Assembly: GCF_025567265.1 (NCBI RefSeq)
Contig: NZ_JAOQJW010000003.1
Location: forward strand, 62,001 to 126,000
Length of the DNA stretch: 64,000 nucleotides
Direction of reading: 5' to 3'
Source of the DNA: Dorea_A amylophila
GTDB lineage: Bacteria; Bacillota; Clostridia; Lachnospirales; Lachnospiraceae
Positions 34,910-43,107 of this stretch are shown one piece after another; position 1 is the first letter of the stretch; every line of letters starts with the position of its first letter. Made by a program: the position numbers and the translations under genes. Below the pieces are notes generated by a model. It searched no databases, was not told the DNA's origin, and worked only from the letters and a program-made list of their open reading frames with translations.

Positions 34910-37603
34910 TTATCTAACCCATCGTCCCATATCATCAAACAGGTATGTAACGCCTCCTATCTTTCTTTCGCCGGTATACAATCTTCCGGTCTTTCCTGCA
35001 TAATACCAGGTTCCGTTTTCACAAATCCATCCATTCGTTCTCAGATGTCCGTCCTTATCAAACATATATATTCCTGACATTGTAGATACATATCCGGATG
35101 TCATATATCCGTTATAGCCAAAATAATAGCCATTTAACCATCCACTTGCCGGTTTTCCTGATACAAAGTAATACCAACATGTTTCACCATAAACTTTTGC
35201 CTGATACCATCCGTTTGTACACACCTGTCTGGATCCGGAATCATCATACAGATAACATCTTCCATTGTCTTCCCGCATTCCTATATACATAGACGGATTA
35301 AAATAATATTCTGAACCATTCACTTTTTTATTTCCGGTAACAATATTTCCATTTTCAAGATAATACCAGCTTCCCCATTTTGTCTGTCTCCATCCGGTTC
35401 CTTCATCTATGTTTCCATTTAAATTAATCCAGTAATATTTAAATCCATCGCTGGAATATTCTGAATATAATGAATTAGATATCATTTCGCCATCATTATA
35501 AAAATAATACGTCAGATTACCGATTTTCTTTTTCTCCTTTGTATTCAGAGAACCATCTGCATTAACATAATACCATGCTCCTGTTTCTGATTGTTTCCAC
35601 CCTTGTGCTGAAAGATCTCTTGGAATCCATGCTCCGCTGTTAGCAAATTCGTATAATTTTTCATTTATATTTTTTATCGTATTTGATACCATAATTGAAT
35701 ATTCATCAAAATAATACCAGGTTCCATTTATCTGTTTCCATTCCTGCTTTGCAAGCAGATATTCCTTTGTTTTTTCATCTTTGTCTGCGTACTGCCATTC
35801 ATGCAGACCACTGTCATACCGCCATCCCTTTTGCACTTTTCCGTCTGCTCCAACGTAGCAGTATCTATCTTCTGCATTTTCTGCCGGAACTTCTATATTA
35901 GTTGCCATTTTCCCATCAGATATATAGTATGTTCCATCCAGCCATCCATCATAGGCTTCTCCGTCTTTTGTGTAATACCAGTTTCCGTCATACAGCTGCC
36001 ATCCGTCTTTCTCTCCGACAATGCCTTCTTTTTTTCCGTTTTCATCAAAAACATATGTCTTTCCATCAATCTCAGCTGCTCCGACTGCCATACTGCCATC
36101 ATCCATGAAATAATAGCCCTTTGCCCACTGGTTCCGATATAACTTTCCGTCTTTTCCGGCATAGTACCACTCCAGGTCTGTTCTTACCCAGTTATCCTTT
36201 ATAAACGCCCCATTGCTATCCGTAACATAATAATTATAATCTCCAGATTCACTGTCATATATATTTATCTTTCCAGTTTCCATCTGTCCATTATAATCAA
36301 GATAATATTTTTCACTTCCTATCTCTACGATCTCATTTATAGCTGCCGATCCATCTTTCTTCACATAATACCAATTTCCAGCAGAATCCTTTTTCCATCC
36401 CTGTTGTTCATTAATAATTCCCGATCCATCCGCATATATCTGTTTACTTACATATTCTTTTTTATCTTCGTCATATGTAGAAATCCAGAATACTCCTGTC
36501 TGCATTGCTCCATCATAGCCAACATAATATTTCTTTCCTGCATCTTTCACGAAACTGTTCAATATCAATGAATCAGCACCATTAAACCAATACCATTTAT
36601 CTGTTTGGCTAGAATGATACCATCCATGTTTACCATTCACAACTTCTCCATTTGGTTCTGCCAGATAACAGATTGGAGACATCGGATCTGGATAAAATGC
36701 TCCTGTAGACATCTTACCATCTTTTTCAAAATGATATCTAACTCCATTTATCTCTTTAAAAGAATCTTTGATTAATGCTCCGTTCTCATAATAATACCAG
36801 TTATTTCCAGCTAAACGCCATCCATTTTCCTTAGACGTATCAACAAGCGTTAAGATTCCATTTTCATCTGCCTTATATCTTTTCCCTTCAATAATAATCT
36901 CTGTATTCTTAATCAGACGGCCATCTCCATTGAAATAATATAATTTTCCATCTTCTTCCAGGAATTTATCATTATATCTGAAATAATCTTCTCCGTAGTA
37001 CTCATCATCACCATTAAACCATCCATGTTGCAAGCATCCATTTTCATCTGCACGAATCCATCCCGATACCCATGTCCCGTCTTTCAAATATGCTATCTGT
37101 CTCCACGTATCTTTCAGCATAATACCATTATAATCAAAATAAAATGCCTTCACGCCATCTTCCGAAGCTATTTCTTTTATTGTATTTTCAAGTGCCACAC
37201 CATATTCATAATAATATGTATTGCCTTTTTGATCAACATACCACCCTTCTTTCGGAATATTTTTTTCTTCCTCATCTGCGCTCTGGGTTTCTGATTGTTC
37301 CGGCACTTCTTCTATTATTGTATGCTGATCCTTCTGACCTTGTACACTGTCTTGGTTTTCATCTGCCTGTTCGGAATTCTCTATCGCTTCTTCTGGATCC
37401 GTATGATCAGTCGTCTCCTTGTTACCTATCCCGGCATTCTCCGACACTTCATCATTCTCCGCTCCATCTGTCACATTCCTCTGTTCTTGATTGGCTTCGT
37501 TCTGCACCTGCGCCGTGTTGCCTTCAGTTGCCATAACAGGTGTTACTGTTGCTGTACTGATTGCCGTTATGCATAACAATGCACATACCTTTTTCCGTTT
37601 CAT
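34910..37603 (-). CDS. Repeat-only choline-binding surface protein, tandem paralogue (897 aa)
   Basis: A signal peptide (VCALLCITAISTATVTPVMA) and an acidic Glu/Asp/Gln-rich linker (about 27-118) precede divergent choline-binding repeats throughout, ending GGVTYLFDDMGRWVR. Unit order mirrors the 888-residue protein over the whole length, so the two arose by gene duplication and then diverged. No enzymatic motif is seen. The separate terminator after each gene indicates independent transcription. Possible roles are a spacer coat, adhesion, or decoy for choline-binding phage proteins. Confidence 0.88.
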   Translation of the reverse strand: MKRKKVCALLCITAISTATVTPVMATEGNTAQVQNEANQEQRNVTDGAENDEVSENAGIGNKETTDHTDPEEAIENSEQADENQDSVQGQKDQHTIIEEVPEQSETQSADEEEKNIPKEGWYVDQKGNTYYYEYGVALENTIKEIASEDGVKAFYFDYNGIMLKDTWRQIAYLKDGTWVSGWIRADENGCLQHGWFNGDDEYYGEDYFRYNDKFLEEDGKLYYFNGDGRLIKNTEIIIEGKRYKADENGILTLVDTSKENGWRLAGNNWYYYENGALIKDSFKEINGVRYHFEKDGKMSTGAFYPDPMSPICYLAEPNGEVVNGKHGWYHSSQTDKWYWFNGADSLILNSFVKDAGKKYYVGYDGAMQTGVFWISTYDEDKKEYVSKQIYADGSGIINEQQGWKKDSAGNWYYVKKDGSAAINEIVEIGSEKYYLDYNGQMETGKINIYDSESGDYNYYVTDSNGAFIKDNWVRTDLEWYYAGKDGKLYRNQWAKGYYFMDDGSMAVGAAEIDGKTYVFDENGKKEGIVGEKDGWQLYDGNWYYTKDGEAYDGWLDGTYYISDGKMATNIEVPAENAEDRYCYVGADGKVQKGWRYDSGLHEWQYADKDEKTKEYLLAKQEWKQINGTWYYFDEYSIMVSNTIKNINEKLYEFANSGAWIPRDLSAQGWKQSETGAWYYVNADGSLNTKEKKKIGNLTYYFYNDGEMISNSLYSEYSSDGFKYYWINLNGNIDEGTGWRQTKWGSWYYLENGNIVTGNKKVNGSEYYFNPSMYIGMREDNGRCYLYDDSGSRQVCTNGWYQAKVYGETCWYYFVSGKPASGWLNGYYFGYNGYMTSGYVSTMSGIYMFDKDGHLRTNGWICENGTWYYAGKTGRLYTGERKIGGVTYLFDDMGRWVR

Positions 37604-37761
37604 TCACTTCTCCTCCTAATAGTATAAATGATTATGTCTCATTTTATCATACAAATTATCTTTTTTTAACTTATTTCCACACTTATTCCATATATTTTTC
37701 ATACTTTTTCATAATTCTATTTTTACCGCAAAAAATTCTTTAATTAAATGTTATTATCCTG

Positions 37762-37767
37762 TATAAT
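37762..37767 (+). promoter_or_regulatory. -10 element of the 568-residue choline-binding protein gene
   Basis: TATAAT at 37762-37767 with a weak -35 (TTTAAT, 37739-37744) 17 bases upstream; AAAGGAGG at 37783-37790 is the ribosome site for the ATG at 37799. Confidence 0.55.
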
Positions 37768-37798
37768 AATGTAATAGAAATCAAAGGAGGAAATGGTA

Positions 37799-39505
37799 AT
37801 GAACAAAAAGATTCCCCAATATCTAAAATTAACTTTTGCAGCCAGCATTCTTGGAACGTCATTATTAACAGGCTTTCCGACAAATGCATACGCAGAAGAT
37901 ACCCTTACTGTTTTAGATGTTAACGCAACACAAAACGGATGGTCACTTCAAGATGGCACCTGGTACTACTACAAAGACGGTATTCTGTTAACAAATACCT
38001 GGATTACATCAGGCGGTCAATATTACTATTTGGGCGAAGATGGGTCTATGCAGACGAATACCTGGATTGGTAATTATTATGTTGATTCTAACGGTGTCTG
38101 GCTTACGAACTACCAACCTGCGAAATGGATGCAGACAAACGGGAAATGGTGGTATCGCAACGAAGATGGATCTTATCCGCATGGCACCTGGGAAACAATC
38201 AATGGAACGCAGTACTATTTTGACAATTCTGGTTATATGGCTTCCGGCTGGCAGATCATTAATGGGAAATGGTATTATTTTAACGGAAGCGGTATAATGC
38301 AGAGCAATACTTGGATTGTATCATCCGGAAAATATTATTATATGGGTGAAGATGGAACCATGCTGACCAATACCTGGATTGGTGACTATTATGTTGATTC
38401 TAACGGTGTCTGGCTTACGAACTACCAACCTGCGAAATGGATGCAGACAAACGGGAAATGGTGGTACCGTAACGAAGATGGATCTTATCCGGCAAATACC
38501 TGGAAAGAAATCAATAATAACTGGTACTATTTTGATTCTGCCGGTTATCTGATAACAAACGACTGGAAAAAAGTCGGTGGATCATGGTATTACTTTGATG
38601 GAAACGGCATCATGCTGACCGGTAACCAAACAATTGACAATAAAAAATATTATTTCAACGAAGACGGCAGCATGCATACTGGATGGCTGGATACCTGGTA
38701 TTATTACGATGAGTCCGGTGCTATGGTCACTGGCTGGAAAAAAATTGATGGAAACTGGTACTATTTCCATAAAGAAGAAGGTTGGAAATATAGCGACTCA
38801 CTGGCAGAAATAGATGGTGACTATTATAGTTTCAATTCCGATGGCACCATGCATACCGGTTGGTTTCAAGCAGGCCTATGGCACTATTGTGACGAAGGAT
38901 CCGGAAAAGCACATAAAGGATGGCTAACTCTAAATAATGTAAAATATTATTTTGATGAAGACTATACATATATGTATACCGGAAGATCGACAATTAATGG
39001 CAAAGAGTATTGTTTCAATTCTGATGGAAGCATGTTGACTGGTTGGTATACTGAAAAAAGCAGATGGGCAGATGATGGTTCCGACTATATCAGTAAATTA
39101 TATTTTGACAAAGACGGGACATTACATACCGGATGGCTTTCTGTCGATGGGAAAAAATATTGGGCCAACAGCTATGGTTATATAGCAAAAAGTGATCCAA
39201 GTGATCCACACATCGGTGAAAATATCGCACTTCGCGATATAGACGGTTCCACATATGGCTTTGATGAAAATGGCATTATGCTGATTGGTCGTCATAAATA
39301 TGTCAATACAAAAACCGGTTCCAATCGGTTGCTTTGTTTTGACAAGGACGGAAAAGCAATCACAGGATGGTATGAAGAAGACGGAAAGAAATACTATGTT
39401 TCCCACGGTTTCTTATTAACCAATACTCGATATAAGATCGATGGTGTCATTTACACTTTTGATGAGAACGGTGTGGCCACTCCTGAAACTCCTCATTATA
39501 AATAA
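37799..39505 (+). CDS. Choline-binding protein made only of CW repeats (568 aa)
   Basis: The start is the second ATG (37799), 8 bases after AAAGGAGG; the ATG at 37793 is too close to the site. The signal peptide ends at NAYAED (about 33). Roughly 20 choline-binding repeats follow (e.g. GSWYYFDGNGIMLTGN), with no other domain. Order and sequence in the C-terminal half track the 515-residue protein at 16844-18391, including SHGFLLTNTRYKIDGVIY near the end. An internal block of about 120 bases is duplicated (see the repeat entries). Confidence 0.9.
   Translation: MNKKIPQYLKLTFAASILGTSLLTGFPTNAYAEDTLTVLDVNATQNGWSLQDGTWYYYKDGILLTNTWITSGGQYYYLGEDGSMQTNTWIGNYYVDSNGVWLTNYQPAKWMQTNGKWWYRNEDGSYPHGTWETINGTQYYFDNSGYMASGWQIINGKWYYFNGSGIMQSNTWIVSSGKYYYMGEDGTMLTNTWIGDYYVDSNGVWLTNYQPAKWMQTNGKWWYRNEDGSYPANTWKEINNNWYYFDSAGYLITNDWKKVGGSWYYFDGNGIMLTGNQTIDNKKYYFNEDGSMHTGWLDTWYYYDESGAMVTGWKKIDGNWYYFHKEEGWKYSDSLAEIDGDYYSFNSDGTMHTGWFQAGLWHYCDEGSGKAHKGWLTLNNVKYYFDEDYTYMYTGRSTINGKEYCFNSDGSMLTGWYTEKSRWADDGSDYISKLYFDKDGTLHTGWLSVDGKKYWANSYGYIAKSDPSDPHIGENIALRDIDGSTYGFDENGIMLIGRHKYVNTKTGSNRLLCFDKDGKAITGWYEEDGKKYYVSHGFLLTNTRYKIDGVIYTFDENGVATPETPHYK
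38058..38179 (+). repeat. In-gene direct repeat, copy 1
   Basis: A 122-base block encoding WMQTNGKWWYRNEDGSYP and flanks recurs at 38370-38491 with about four mismatches. The offset of 312 bases equals 104 codons, about five choline-binding units. Confidence 0.88.
38370..38491 (+). repeat. In-gene direct repeat, copy 2
   Basis: Second copy of 38058-38179, in frame. Confidence 0.88.
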
Positions 39506-39533
39506 CAACTAATTTTTTTGATCTATAGCATAC

Positions 39534-39576
39534 AAAAAGGGACCGCTACACAAAAATGTGTAGCGATCCCTTTTTT
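39534..39576. terminator. Bidirectional terminator
   Basis: AAAAAGGGACCGCTACACA (39534-39552) pairs with TGTGTAGCGATCCCTTTTT (39556-39574) with one mismatch and an AAA loop, between converging choline-binding protein genes. Confidence 0.88.
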
Positions 39577-39580
39577 ACTT

Positions 39581-41422
39581 CTAATATACAACAACTTTTG
39601 TTCCAGCAGGAATATTATCATAAATCCATTTTGCATTCTGGATTTCCAATCTTACGCAGCCATGTGACAGAGGAATTCCAACTCTTCCATCCATCAGGCT
39701 TCCATTACGCTTGTTATACAGTACACTATGGAACAGATAATTTCCATAAAACTGTGTATACCAGTAACATCTCGCTGAACCGGAATCAAAATAATATCCC
39801 TTTGACTGAACCGTAAATGTTCCGGATACGGTCGGTGTTGCTGCTGCTCCCGGTGCACACTGCCAAAATTTACTCATATTCCATGCTCCTAAACGACCAT
39901 TAAATATTCCAACTCTGCAGGTTGCCCTGTTAACCAGAATCAGATAATTGGTATTACTTGCATATGCCTGTGCCTTTGCAGTCATCATAGCCATGTCTGT
40001 CGGAACCATTGCTCCGCTGGCTCCAAGGTAGTATCCGTCAATATATCTGTTCTTTGCCATCATACCCCAGATTCCGCCATGCGAATCATTCTGGTAATAC
40101 ATATAGTACCATCTTCCACCTACTAACTGCCAACCAGTCTTCATGGCACCATCTTCGCCAAGATAATACCAGTCAGATCCTGCTGCCAGCCAGTTCTTAG
40201 CCATTGCTCCGCTTCCATTGAAATAATACCAGCTTCCATTGACTGCTTTCCAGCCGCCGGATACCATCTTATTATTATTCTGCGGATCTAAATAATACCA
40301 TGTTCCATTCACATTTTTCCAACCGGATGCCGGCAGACCTGATTCGTTATAATAATACCACGCTCCATTTTCTGCATACCATCCTTCACGCATAGCTCCT
40401 GCTTTGTCAAAATGATATGTAACACCATTTATCACTTTTGAGCAATTTGTCACAAGCAACCCCGGATATTCTGTATTATTTCCATCCAGATAGTACCACG
40501 CTCCAGCTACTCTTCTCCATCCTGTCGCTCTGACCCCTGACGGATCCTGATAGTACCAACCTTCCGGATATTGTTTCCATCCTCTTACCATTGCACCATC
40601 TGCATTAAAATAATAAGTGGTTCCATCAATTATTTTCTCAGGATCATTAACCATCAGTCCCGGGTATTCTATATTATTTTCGTCCAGATAATACCACTCT
40701 CTGTTGATATTTCTCCATCCATAGATTTTTGCACCATCCGGTGTCGCATAATACCAACCTTCCGGATACTGTTGCCAACCACTTTTCATAGTTCCAGTTT
40801 CAGCAAAGAAATACGTATTTCCATCAATGACTTTCTGCTGCCCTGCAACCATCAGATCCGGGTGTTCTGCATTATTTCCATCCAGATAATACCATGCTCC
40901 GCCAATATTATTCCAGCCGTTTACAAATGTTCCGTCTGTCTGCGCATAATACCAGCCTTCCTCTTTCAGAATCCAGCCGGTCTGCATTGCTCCACTTGCA
41001 TCAAATCCGTAATACTTTCCATTGATTTCTTTAATCTGGTCTGCTGTCATCATTCCCGGATGTTCCGGATTCTCACCGTCCAGATAATACCATGTATTTC
41101 CCTGCAGACACCACCCTGTTTTCAGGTTTCCTGCTTCGTCATACAGATACCACTCTCCACTTTCGGCCTGATACCATCCGATATGAATTGGTTCTTTTTC
41201 TTCATTGTCTTTTGGTTCATCCGGATTCTCTTTATCCTGATCTTTTTCATCAACAATCGATAATTCATTCGAATCATTAGTGATCCCGTCTGCATCCTGT
41301 ACCTCTTCCTGTGCATTTGGCAGTCCGGACACCTGACCGTATTCTGCTGCCGATATGCCTGTCGGTGTCAGCATAGTTACAGCCATTGCCAACGCAACCA
41401 GAACCTTCCTTCTCTTTTTCAT
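39581..41422 (-). CDS. Choline-binding L,D-transpeptidase (YkuD domain, 613 aa)
   Basis: A signal peptide (VLVALAMAVTMLTPTGISAAE) and an acidic linker (about 30-80) lead into about 18 choline-binding repeats (about 85-475), many spaced by WYYLDGNNAEHPG-type longer units. The C-terminal YkuD domain (about 480-613) has LILVNRATCRVGIF, the conserved His in YGNYLFHSVLY, and the active site SHGCVR (586-591, Cys589). It would make 3-3 peptidoglycan cross-links or attach proteins. The choline tether would place it at teichoic-acid-rich wall. The next gene on this strand (NlpC/P60) lies 17 bases upstream, and the two share the same repeat style. Confidence 0.93.
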   Translation of the reverse strand: MKKRRKVLVALAMAVTMLTPTGISAAEYGQVSGLPNAQEEVQDADGITNDSNELSIVDEKDQDKENPDEPKDNEEKEPIHIGWYQAESGEWYLYDEAGNLKTGWCLQGNTWYYLDGENPEHPGMMTADQIKEINGKYYGFDASGAMQTGWILKEEGWYYAQTDGTFVNGWNNIGGAWYYLDGNNAEHPDLMVAGQQKVIDGNTYFFAETGTMKSGWQQYPEGWYYATPDGAKIYGWRNINREWYYLDENNIEYPGLMVNDPEKIIDGTTYYFNADGAMVRGWKQYPEGWYYQDPSGVRATGWRRVAGAWYYLDGNNTEYPGLLVTNCSKVINGVTYHFDKAGAMREGWYAENGAWYYYNESGLPASGWKNVNGTWYYLDPQNNNKMVSGGWKAVNGSWYYFNGSGAMAKNWLAAGSDWYYLGEDGAMKTGWQLVGGRWYYMYYQNDSHGGIWGMMAKNRYIDGYYLGASGAMVPTDMAMMTAKAQAYASNTNYLILVNRATCRVGIFNGRLGAWNMSKFWQCAPGAAATPTVSGTFTVQSKGYYFDSGSARCYWYTQFYGNYLFHSVLYNKRNGSLMDGRVGIPLSHGCVRLEIQNAKWIYDNIPAGTKVVVY

Positions 41423-41439
41423 AATACTCCTCCTTGTCC

Positions 41440-42990
41440 TTATAAATATCTTCTTACTCCAACTAAGGAATTCCCTTTATCCCAGGTTTCATAATAGTCT
41501 ACTCCCTGAATCAGTGTTCCGTACTTGGAATTAAGTGCGTGCATCAACATTCCATCTCCCAGATACAGCGCAACATGGCTGATACTTCCAGATTTGTCAG
41601 CATACAGTAAAATATCCCCTGATTTCCATAAGCTCTTATCCTTTTTACTGATTGCAATTCCTTCTGTTGCCTGATCATATGAAGATCTTGGAATCGTTAT
41701 TCCCAGATATTTTAATGCCCATTGTGTAAATCCACTGCAATCCCAGCCTTTCGTTGTAGCTCCTCCATAAAGGTAAGGGGTTGTTACATATTTTTTTATT
41801 TCTTCAATTTTCTTTTCGATACTTTCAACAGCAACGCCACTGTTTCCAATCGTCCAGCCATCGATCTCAGTATTTGTAGCCATTAGTCCTTCTTTATATC
41901 CTGATGTGTTCGGATCATTCGCTTTATAAAAATAATACCATTTATTATCAATTAACTGCCAGCCTGTCCGCATTGCTCCGTCACTACCCAAATAGTAACC
42001 GTTATTCCAACCAGTTTTCATTGCTCCGCTATTATCCAGCCAGTACCAGTTATTTCCTAATCGAATCCAGCCAGTGCTCATAATACCAGCTTTTTCCGGA
42101 TTCAAATAATACCATTTTCCGTTAATTTTCTGCCAGCCTTCTGTTATTGCTCCATTTGTATTGGCATAATACCAGCCTTCTGCACTTTTAATCCAACCAG
42201 TCTGCATTGCTCCACTTGCATTGAAGCTATATCTGGTTCCGTTTATTATACATTTTTGATTCGCTTCCATCAGCCCCGGATATGTCGTATTATTTCCATC
42301 CAAATAATACCATGTCCTGCCAATTTGTTTCCATCCGCTTACTATTACTCCATTTTCATTGGCATAATACCAACCTTCTGCGCTTTGGATCCAGCCTGTC
42401 TGCATTGCTCCACTCGCATTGAAACTATATCGGGCTCCGTTTATTGTACATTTTTGATTCGCTGCCATCAACCCCGGATACGTTGTATTATTTTCGTCCA
42501 GATAATACCAAACTCCCCCTATTAACTGCCAGCCTGTCTGCATAATCCCACTTGAATTTGTCCAGTACCAGCCTTCTGCCTTTTTGATCCAGCCTGTCTG
42601 CATAATTCCGGTTGTATCAAAGCTGTATGTTGCACCACCTATGTATTTCTTACAATCAGTAAGCATAGCCCCTGCATTTGCTGTATCTAGATAATACCAG
42701 TTATTATTATATCTTAACCAGCCTGTTTTCTGTGTCCCATCTGTATTATAATAATACCATACGTTCCCTTCCAAATTCCAGCCCGTTTTTTTTATTGCAT
42801 ATTCATCTGTTCCTGCAACATCTTCTGTATAACTCTCAGTTACATTTTCTGTATTCTCTGATACATTCTCACTTTCAACGACATATTCTGTGTTTTGTAT
42901 TGGATTCTCTTCTGCATATATCAGATTTCCAATCTGTACAAAAATCATCACAGTTCCAACTGCTATTCCTGTTTTTATTATTTTCTTCAT
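41440..42990 (-). CDS. Choline-binding NlpC/P60 endopeptidase (516 aa)
   Basis: The start at 42990 (MKKIIKTGIAVGTVMIFVQI, a signal peptide; GAAGG upstream) is preferred over longer in-frame starts to 43050, which would put 20 residues before the signal peptide. A Glu/Thr-rich linker and about 16 choline-binding repeats (about 60-375) are followed by an NlpC/P60 domain with Cys418 (DCSGF), His472 (SISHVALYLG) and a polar third residue, His484. It should cut D-Glu-meso-DAP or similar stem-peptide bonds. It appears co-transcribed with the L,D-transpeptidase gene 17 bases downstream, pairing a peptide cutter with a peptide cross-linker. Confidence 0.93.
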   Translation of the reverse strand: MKKIIKTGIAVGTVMIFVQIGNLIYAEENPIQNTEYVVESENVSENTENVTESYTEDVAGTDEYAIKKTGWNLEGNVWYYYNTDGTQKTGWLRYNNNWYYLDTANAGAMLTDCKKYIGGATYSFDTTGIMQTGWIKKAEGWYWTNSSGIMQTGWQLIGGVWYYLDENNTTYPGLMAANQKCTINGARYSFNASGAMQTGWIQSAEGWYYANENGVIVSGWKQIGRTWYYLDGNNTTYPGLMEANQKCIINGTRYSFNASGAMQTGWIKSAEGWYYANTNGAITEGWQKINGKWYYLNPEKAGIMSTGWIRLGNNWYWLDNSGAMKTGWNNGYYLGSDGAMRTGWQLIDNKWYYFYKANDPNTSGYKEGLMATNTEIDGWTIGNSGVAVESIEKKIEEIKKYVTTPYLYGGATTKGWDCSGFTQWALKYLGITIPRSSYDQATEGIAISKKDKSLWKSGDILLYADKSGSISHVALYLGDGMLMHALNSKYGTLIQGVDYYETWDKGNSLVGVRRYL

Positions 42991-43064
42991 TATGAACCTT
43001 CTTTCCATTACAATCTCATCTAGTATACACGATTTACTCACAAAATTCAAATTTTAGAGAAGAC

Positions 43065-43102
43065 AAAATGCCTTTATCGTTTTTTCACCGATAAAGGCAT
43101 CT
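43065..43102 (-). terminator. Terminator of the LTA-synthase-like gene
   Basis: ATGCCTTTATCG / CGATAAAGGCAT stem (arms about 43068-43079 and 43089-43100); on the minus strand it is followed by TTTTGTCTT. It separates the phosphoglycerol transferase gene from the NlpC/P60 gene. Confidence 0.8.
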
Positions 43103-43107
43103 TCATT

